This document shows, in pieces, positions 58,844-64,000 of a stretch of DNA of 64,000 nt. The position numbers and the translations under genes are program-made. Below the pieces are notes generated by a model that was given only the letters and a program-made list of their open reading frames with translations, made no database searches and was not told the DNA's origin. Source of the stretch: Halobacteriales archaeon QS_4_69_34 (GTDB taxonomy: Archaea; Halobacteriota; Halobacteria; Halobacteriales; Halococcaceae); NCBI GenBank assembly GCA_003021045.1, contig PXRN01000006.1, positions 1 to 64,000 on the forward strand. The letters run 5' to 3'. Within the stretch, counting starts at the first letter, position 1. Each line of letters opens with the position of its first letter.

Positions 58844-60115
58844 CTACCGCCGACGCCGCGCGAGGAACGCGGTCGCGAGCAGGGCGACGGCAGCGACGGC
58901 GATCCCGAATCCGGGGCCGCCCTCGCCGGTCGTCTCCGCTTCGCCGCCGTCAGCCGCCGTTTCCTCGGCGACCGCCGTCGCCTCGCCGCCGTCGGCCGCC
59001 GTCTCCGCCTCCGCCTCGGTCGTTGCCATCTCCGTCGTCGCCATCTCCGTCGTTTCCTCGGTCGTTCCGTTCTCCATCGGCGTGCCGTTCTCCATCGGCG
59101 TGCCGTTCTCCATTGGCGTGCCGTTGGTTCCGTTCGTGGGAGTCACGTTCTCGGTGATGTCGAGCGTCGCGGACTGGGCGCTGCCGTTGCCGACGGCGAC
59201 GCTCACCTCGTACTCGCCGGGTTCGGGCGGGTTGGTGACGCCACCGTAGGTCATCGAGAGGCTGTCGCCCTCGTTGACCATCACCGAACTGTCGAAGTTG
59301 ACGGTGAGGTTCTGGCCGTCCGGGCCGACGAGCGTCGTCGTCGCGTTGGCCGCGCTGACGTTCGGTCCCGAGGAGTTCACCGACACCAGCGCGTTGCCGA
59401 CGTTGCCGATCGAGACGTTGCTCTCCCCGTAGTTCACCGTCACGGCCGTCAGGTTGCCTGCTCCGCCGGAGCCGACCGTCGCCGTCACCGTGTGGTTCGC
59501 GCTCGCGTTCGCCGCGCTCGGCTCGGCCGTCACCGACGCTTCGCCGTCCGCCTGGCCGCCGGTGTCGTTCACCTGATCACCGGCGTCCGCGCTCGACTCG
59601 ACGACCGTGATCGGGACCGTCACCGACGGCCCGCCGCTTTCGGGTGTCACCGTGAACTCGTAGGTGCCCGGCGGCACGTCGGCGAAGTCGGTCCCGATGA
59701 TGTTGTTCCGGTCGAGGTCGTTGGGACCGAACTCGGTCGAGTCGTCGAAGACGATCGATTCGACCTGACTGGTACTCAGCCCCGAGGCGGTGATGTTTGC
59801 GTCCCACGGCGTGCCGTTGAACGCTCGGTAGAGGACGCCGAAGTTGAGCACCCCGTCTTCGACCGTGCTCACCGTGTTGGCGTCGCCATCCCTGAAGCGT
59901 GCCTCCATCGGCTCGGTTCCGCCGTAGAAGTCGTCGTCCTGTGCCGCGGCGCTGTCCGCGCCGCCCCCGGTCGCGTTCTCCCCGGTCTGGTTCCCGGTCG
60001 CGTTGCCGTCGTCCTGTGCGCCGACCGCCCCCACTGCGGCGGCTCCGGCGACGATCGACAGGACCAGCAACGCGGCGAGAAACAGGCCCCGAAGCGCGTC
60101 GTGTTTTCGTGTCAT
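58844..60115 (-). CDS. secreted surface glycoprotein with PGF-CTERM-type tail
   Basis: The 423-residue protein has a signal peptide (ALRGLFLAALLVLSIVAGAAA, cleavage near 33), then Asn/Gly/Asp-rich sequence and repeated beta-type segments (about 60-165 and 185-325) with many N-X-T/S sequons. A Thr/Glu/Ala/Gly stalk (325-398) follows, then PGF at 401-403, a hydrophobic helix and RRRR at the end. This is the archaeosortase (ArtA) sorting signal, so it is probably anchored by lipid to the outer face. The stalk contains three tandem 18-base units (59067-59120). It resembles S-layer/surface proteins of haloarchaea. A TATA-like GAATTTATCAC (about 60236-60246, minus strand) implies a long leader. Confidence 0.88.
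   Translation of the reverse strand: MTRKHDALRGLFLAALLVLSIVAGAAAVGAVGAQDDGNATGNQTGENATGGGADSAAAQDDDFYGGTEPMEARFRDGDANTVSTVEDGVLNFGVLYRAFNGTPWDANITASGLSTSQVESIVFDDSTEFGPNDLDRNNIIGTDFADVPPGTYEFTVTPESGGPSVTVPITVVESSADAGDQVNDTGGQADGEASVTAEPSAANASANHTVTATVGSGGAGNLTAVTVNYGESNVSIGNVGNALVSVNSSGPNVSAANATTTLVGPDGQNLTVNFDSSVMVNEGDSLSMTYGGVTNPPEPGEYEVSVAVGNGSAQSATLDITENVTPTNGTNGTPMENGTPMENGTPMENGTTEETTEMATTEMATTEAEAETAADGGEATAVAEETAADGGEAETTGEGGPGFGIAVAAVALLATAFLARRRR
59067..59120 (-). repeat. three tandem 18-bp units in the surface protein stalk
   Basis: Three successive copies of an 18-base unit, identical except one base in the third, encode GTPMEN repeats. Neighbouring shorter repeats (for example TTEMA) suggest the stalk grows or shrinks by slippage. 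Confidence 0.85.
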
Positions 60116-60387
60116 GTTGTGTGTCTGTCACCGGCGACGGCCACCCCACGACCTCCCGGTTCGACCGCCCGGCCCCGCCGGGTCGCGCGTGATTCCGTCG
60201 CCGTCGTGGACTACGGGCCCTACAAAAACCCATCGTGATAAATTCTTTTTGGTGGGTGGACCGCCGCGTGACCGTGGCGATCCGTCGGTCGAGCGCACCC
60301 GACCGACGACCGGTCGGACGATCGGTCGGCTCGGCTGCGGGCCGAGGGGACGAGCAGTCCGTGGTCGAGAAATGGGGAAGAGAGCCT

Positions 60388-60843
60388 TCACTCGCCGTCC
60401 GGTCGCTTCAGCGAGAGCGCCGTGCGCTCGAACGAGCAGACGAGCTCGTCGCGCTGGTTGTACGCTTCGACGCCCATCCGCACGACGCCGCGCTCGCCGT
60501 CGCTCGTCTCGCGTTTGTCCAGTACCGTGGTCTCCGCGCGGATCGTGTCGCCGTGGAACACCGGCGCGGGATGCTCGACGTCGTCGTACGAGAGGTTGGC
60601 GACGATCGTCCCGTCGGTGGTGTCGGGAATCGTCAGCCCCACCGCGAGCGACATCGTGAAGAGACCGTTGACGATGCGCTCGCCGAACTCGCTCCCGGAA
60701 GCGAAGTCGGCGTCGAGGTGGAGGGGCTGCTGGTTCATCGTCATATCACAGAAGCGCTGGTTGTCGCTCTCGCTCACCGTCCGGCGCTTCTCGTGAGTGA
60801 TGGTCTCGCCGACCGCGTAGTCCTCGTAGTAGCGCCCGGTCAT
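60388..60843 (-). CDS. MaoC-like acyl-CoA hydratase
   Basis: The 151-residue hotdog protein starts at ATG 60843: MTGRYYEDYAVGETITHEKR, with the catalytic segment SDNQRFCDMTMNQQPLHLD and ERIVNGLFTMSLAVGL. The usual Asp-x4-His is read as Asn-x4-His here (MNQQPLH), as in a subset of MaoC enzymes such as mesaconyl-CoA hydratase relatives. It would hydrate a 2-enoyl-CoA. Mesaconyl-C1-CoA hydratase of the haloarchaeal methylaspartate cycle is a possible identity, unproven. Divergent from the DUF7847-like gene. Confidence 0.87.
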   Translation of the reverse strand: MTGRYYEDYAVGETITHEKRRTVSESDNQRFCDMTMNQQPLHLDADFASGSEFGERIVNGLFTMSLAVGLTIPDTTDGTIVANLSYDDVEHPAPVFHGDTIRAETTVLDKRETSDGERGVVRMGVEAYNQRDELVCSFERTALSLKRPDGE

Positions 60844-60976
60844 GACGCCGACGTCGGGCGGCCGGACCGAAAAGCCACCGGTCGGTGCCATCAGTGGGCC
60901 GAGCACTCCTCCCCAGATCCCGGCCGCGTCCGGCGAAAGGACAACGCCCATTAGGAGCGCTCGAATCGGTTCGCGT

Positions 60977-61687
60977 ATGTCGTTCAGCGTCGCCACGGTC
61001 CTCCGGGAGTCGCTCAGGCGGCTGTTCACGGGGCCGGCCCTACTGCTCGCCCTCGCCCTCGCCGTCGTCGAGACGGTCGTCGCGGTAGTCCTAGGTCCCG
61101 TCTACCGCGTCGGTTCCGAGGCGCTCTCCGGGGCGCCCGACGCGATCGAGTTCGCGCCCGCCCCGCTATCGCTTCTCGGGCTCGCGCTCGTGGTCGTCGT
61201 CGCGGGCTACGTCGGCCTCGTCACCACCCGCGTGTACGCCACCGAGTGGGGTATCGTCGAGCGCGAGCACCTCACTCGCTCGGTCGCCGCCGGGCTGGCC
61301 AACTGGATCGTCGGGGCGTCCCTCCTCGGCGCGCTCGTCGCCGCCGGCCTCGCCCTGCTGGTCGTCCCCGGGGTGTTCGTCCTCGCGGCGGGTCTGCTCG
61401 CGCTCCCCTTCGTCGCGGTCGAGGGCGAGAACGCCGCGACGGCGCTCGGGCGGAGCTGGCGGGCGAGCAGCGCCGACCGGGTGGCGCTGGTCGGGCTCGC
61501 CGTCGCCGTCCTCGCCGTCGATTTCCTCCTTTTCGGCGTCGCACTCGCTGTCGGGGCCGCCCTCGACGCCGGACTGGCCCTCCTCGGACTGTTCGCCGGC
61601 AGCGTCGCGGTCGCCGTCGCGCTCGTCTTCGCCTGGATCGCCATGGCGCGCGCCTACGGCGCGCTCGCCGCCAACGCGGCGGCCTGA
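60977..61687 (+). CDS. multi-pass membrane protein (DUF7847-like)
   Basis: The 236-residue protein has about six hydrophobic segments and the pattern SFSVATVLRESLRRLFTGPA, then WGIVEREHLTRSVAAGLANW and LPFVAVEGENAATALGRSWR, matching haloarchaeal proteins annotated as DUF7847 (glycerophosphoryl-diester-phosphodiesterase membrane-domain-like). It starts at ATG 60977. No catalytic motif is visible, and the function is unknown. Convergent with the acyl-CoA synthetase gene. Confidence 0.82.
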   Translation: MSFSVATVLRESLRRLFTGPALLLALALAVVETVVAVVLGPVYRVGSEALSGAPDAIEFAPAPLSLLGLALVVVVAGYVGLVTTRVYATEWGIVEREHLTRSVAAGLANWIVGASLLGALVAAGLALLVVPGVFVLAAGLLALPFVAVEGENAATALGRSWRASSADRVALVGLAVAVLAVDFLLFGVALAVGAALDAGLALLGLFAGSVAVAVALVFAWIAMARAYGALAANAAA

Positions 61688-61737
61688 CCGCGGCCCGTCC
61701 CCGGGGCGGCTCGCGCCCATCCCGAGTCGGCCGCTCG

Positions 61738-63258
61738 CTACGCGAACGCGCCGTCGAGTCGCTCGGCCAGCGCCCCCTTGTCGACCTTCTGGCTGCCCGT
61801 CCGGGGGAGCGACTCCACGAAGACGACCCGGCGGGGCTTCTCGTAGCCGGCGAGGTCCGCCCGCGACTCGCAGAACGCCTCGACGTCGGCCGCCGCGAGC
61901 GATTCGTCCGCTCGGACGACGGCCGCCGTGACGGCCTCGCCGAGGCGGTCGTGGGGCGTGCCGAGGACGGCGACGGTCTCGACGCCGTCGATGTCCGCGA
62001 GGGCGTTCTCGACGGCGCTCGGCGATACCTTCTCGCCACCCGAGAGGATCATCTCGTCGACGCGGTCGACGTAGTGCAGGAGCCCGTCCTCGTTTCGGAC
62101 GACCACGTCGTCGGTGTGAAGCCAGCCGTCGGTGGTGCTTTCCGCGGTGCGCGCCGGGCGCTCCCAGTAGCCATCCATCACCGTGTCCCCGCGCAGGAGC
62201 AGTTCGCCCTCCTCGCCGTCGGGGACGTCAACACCGGTCTCGAGGTCGACAACGCGCGCTTCGAGCGCCGGGATCGGCCGGCCCATCGCGCCCGGCGTCC
62301 GGGCCTCGCCGGCCCGGTCGGTGACCGCGAGGCCCGCGACCTCGGTCTGGCCGTAGTAGTCGACGAGCGCGCCGACCTCGAAGCGCTCCGCGAACTCCCG
62401 GAGGACCGGCTCCGGAGCCGGACTCCCGCCGTAGAAACAGAGGCGCAGCGACGCAGTGTCGAACTCGTGTGCCGTGTCGGTGTCGAGCACATCGACGATC
62501 ATCGCCGGCACCAACCCCGAGAGGGTCGCGCCGGTCGCGTCGACGAGCCGTGCCCACTCGGCCGCGTCCCACGCCGGCTGGATGACGACCGTGCCGCCGG
62601 TGAACAGCCCCATCAAGATCGCGCCGTGGAGGCCGCCGACGTGGAACAGTGGCATGGCGACGACCGCCGTGTCCGCGGCCGAGAGGCCGTACTGTCCGAC
62701 GGCGGCGTCGACCTGCGCGCCGACGTTCCGGTGGGTCTGGGCGACGCCCTTCGGGCGACCCGTCGTGCCGGAGGTGTGCATCACGACGGCGGTGTCGTCG
62801 TCGAAGCGCGTCGCCGGGATCGGGGCGTCCGCGGGGTCGCCGAACGCGTCGGCTCTGAACTCGCCGTCGGCGTGACCCTCGGCGACGTGCTCGACGGAGC
62901 CGACCGCCGCGCCGGCCTCGCGGCCCACGCCGGCGAAGGCGTCGTCGACGAGGAGCACCCGCGCTCCGGCGTCGTCGAGGACGTACTCGACGGTCTCGCT
63001 CCCGAAGCGGTAGTTGACGGGCGTGACGGCACAGCCCGCCCGCCACGCGCCGAGGACCGCCGCGACGTACGTCGGACTGTCCATCATGTAGACGGCGACG
63101 CGGTCGCCGGCGTCCGTGCGAGCGTCGAGCCACGCGGCGACCGACTCGGACTGTGCGTCGAGGCCGGCATAGGTGAGGTCCCGACCGTCGGGGCCGGCGA
63201 CGGCCGTCACGTCCGGTCGCCGGTCGACCTGGCGGGCGAAGTACTCGTAGAGGTTCAT
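61738..63258 (-). CDS. acyl-CoA synthetase (AMP-forming)
   Basis: The 506-residue enzyme of the ANL superfamily activates a carboxylic acid with ATP and joins CoA. It has the P-loop-like HTSGTTGRPKG at 161-171, VDYYGQTEVAGLAV, TDGWLHTDDV and the C-terminal lysine segment LPRTGSQKVDKGAL. The branch is medium/long-chain fatty acid or o-succinylbenzoate-type; the nearby MaoC gene favours fatty-acid use. ATG 63258 (MNLYEYFARQ) is used instead of an upstream in-frame start. Confidence 0.92.
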   Translation of the reverse strand: MNLYEYFARQVDRRPDVTAVAGPDGRDLTYAGLDAQSESVAAWLDARTDAGDRVAVYMMDSPTYVAAVLGAWRAGCAVTPVNYRFGSETVEYVLDDAGARVLLVDDAFAGVGREAGAAVGSVEHVAEGHADGEFRADAFGDPADAPIPATRFDDDTAVVMHTSGTTGRPKGVAQTHRNVGAQVDAAVGQYGLSAADTAVVAMPLFHVGGLHGAILMGLFTGGTVVIQPAWDAAEWARLVDATGATLSGLVPAMIVDVLDTDTAHEFDTASLRLCFYGGSPAPEPVLREFAERFEVGALVDYYGQTEVAGLAVTDRAGEARTPGAMGRPIPALEARVVDLETGVDVPDGEEGELLLRGDTVMDGYWERPARTAESTTDGWLHTDDVVVRNEDGLLHYVDRVDEMILSGGEKVSPSAVENALADIDGVETVAVLGTPHDRLGEAVTAAVVRADESLAAADVEAFCESRADLAGYEKPRRVVFVESLPRTGSQKVDKGALAERLDGAFA

Positions 63259-63380
63259 CGACCGGCCCGTGGGACCCACTCACACAAGAGTACTCGGGTC
63301 GACGCCGTCGATCCGTCCCGCTCGCCCCCAGAGAACGGAACGGAAGCCGGACGGGAAGCGGGCTCTGGTCGCGCGGCGGA

Positions 63381-64000
63381 CTACCGCACGGCCTCGTAGA
63401 CGTCGGCGAGCCGGTCGACCGCGTGCTCGACGCTGACGCCCTCGCGCCGGGCGAGACACGCCCCGCCCAGCCCCTCGCGCTCGTCGAACGCGCGCGAGAG
63501 CGCGTCGCGGAAGCCGGCGATGTCGCCCGGCGGGAAGTGATAGCCCGTCTCGCCCTCGGTGATCGTCTCGGCCAGCGCCCCGCTCTCGACGCCGACGACG
63601 GGCGTCCCGCAGGCCATCGCTTCGAGCGCGACGAGACCTTGGGTCTCGATCGGGCTCGGGAAGGCGAAGACGTCGAGCACCGAGTAGAAGGTAGCCAGCT
63701 CCGCGCGGTCGAGAAACCCGAGAAAGCGCGCGTCGACCCCCCGGGCGCGCGCCTGTGTTTTAAGCCTGCTGCGAGCCGGGCCGTCGCCCCCGAAGACGAC
63801 CGTCGCGTCGAGTCCGGCGGCCGCGTCCACGAGGTCCGAGAGCTGCTTCTCGAAACCGTGGCGGCCGGTGTAGCCCATCAGCGGTCCGTCGGGGAGGTCG
63901 TGGCGGGCGCGGAAGGCGTCCACCTCGGCGGCGTCGGCCGGCGCGAACCGCTCGACGTCGACGCCGTTCGGAACGACCGAGACGGGGCCGATCCCGCGGG
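63381..64000 (-). CDS. GT4-family glycosyltransferase, 5' end beyond the window
   Basis: The C-terminal part of a GT-B glycosyltransferase is present, about 206 residues, and the frame stays open to the window's right edge. It reads VPNGVDVERFAPADAAEVDA, the TGRHGFEKQLSDLVDA start of the nucleotide-sugar half, FGGDGPARSRLK, and the donor-site motif with FPSPIETQGLVALEAMACGTPVV (E-x7-E). This matches GDP-mannose/UDP-sugar transferases of family 4, which build glycolipids or N-glycans. The acceptor is unknown. The N-terminal half lies outside. Confidence 0.9.
   Translation of the reverse strand, partial: RGIGPVSVVPNGVDVERFAPADAAEVDAFRARHDLPDGPLMGYTGRHGFEKQLSDLVDAAAGLDATVVFGGDGPARSRLKTQARARGVDARFLGFLDRAELATFYSVLDVFAFPSPIETQGLVALEAMACGTPVVGVESGALAETITEGETGYHFPPGDIAGFRDALSRAFDEREGLGGACLARREGVSVEHAVDRLADVYEAVR

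Noticed and set aside
1-64000. Search for tRNA, rRNA, CRISPR array, integrase or transposase genes
   Set aside because: I saw no cloverleaf with a conserved T-arm, no rRNA-like sequence, no regularly spaced repeats and no recombinase motifs; a covariance-model scan would be decisive for RNAs.

Overview
The window reads as chromosomal DNA of an extremely halophilic archaeon (class Halobacteria). The DNA is very GC-rich and the proteins are strongly acidic. Other haloarchaeal marks are a Tat lipobox binding protein, a surface protein with a PGF-CTERM-type tail, a MobB-MoaE fusion, a CtaA-CtaB-type heme synthase, several haloarchaeal cox-cluster small proteins, and many starts lying about 26-28 bases after a TATA-like box with no Shine-Dalgarno (leaderless). 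I cannot fix the genus. I see no rRNA, tRNA, CRISPR array or intact insertion sequence.

Layout. 0.4-6 kb: a secreted Ig-like/dockerin protein, a two-gene ABC-2 exporter, a second secreted protein, an aldo/keto reductase and a small membrane protein. 6-7 kb: a gene-free stretch with a dispersed repeat and tandem perfect hairpins. 6.7-12.1 kb: first half of the aa3-type oxidase region (DUF7546-like protein, CtaA/CtaB-type heme synthase, coxB, a 39-residue membrane peptide, coxC, a zinc-finger membrane protein). 12.5-15.2 kb: small winged-helix protein, Mn/Fe superoxide dismutase, photolyase. 15.5-22.3 kb: branched-chain amino-acid-type ABC binding protein and two permeases, then a PaaG-like isomerase, acyl-CoA dehydrogenase and an alpha/beta hydrolase. 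22.5-25.7 kb: three consecutive sugar-nucleotide SDR enzymes led by a UDP-sulfoquinovose-synthase-like protein. 25.7-29.7 kb: second half of the oxidase region (DUF7541- and DUF6684-like proteins, coxA, a 28-residue membrane peptide, a DUF7520-like protein).

29.8-37 kb: universal stress protein, radical SAM-HhH protein, a 52-residue zinc ribbon coupled to an Hsp20-like protein, NUDIX hydrolase, DUF7109-like protein, and an APH-family kinase beside a decayed acyl-CoA dehydrogenase. 37-40 kb: HAD/enoyl-CoA hydratase fusion, thioesterase and MaoC hydratase in one overlapping operon. 40-43 kb: glmU-like and glmS genes for UDP-GlcNAc. 43-49 kb: aldehyde dehydrogenase, MobB-MoaE, the B12 subunit of an acyl-CoA mutase with its MeaB GTPase, and a hydrolase. 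49-51 kb: SCP2-type thiolase with its DUF35 partner. 52-58.6 kb: glutamate dehydrogenase, CitE-like enzyme, aldolase and FBPase, and a carboxylase beta chain with an unusual N-terminal extension. 58.8-64 kb: surface protein, MaoC protein, membrane protein, acyl-CoA synthetase and a glycosyltransferase cut by the window end.

Together the genes suggest aerobic respiration plus acyl-CoA and propionate-type catabolism (ligase, dehydrogenases, hydratases, thiolase, carboxylase, mutase) feeding gluconeogenesis (class I aldolase and FBPase), along with cell-surface glycan precursor synthesis. The least ordinary material is non-coding or small: a motif shared by three cox-region promoters, a dispersed repeat lying beside both cox blocks, short-loop palindromes, tiny membrane proteins, a translated-leader candidate, and a possible PccX-like fusion on the carboxylase.
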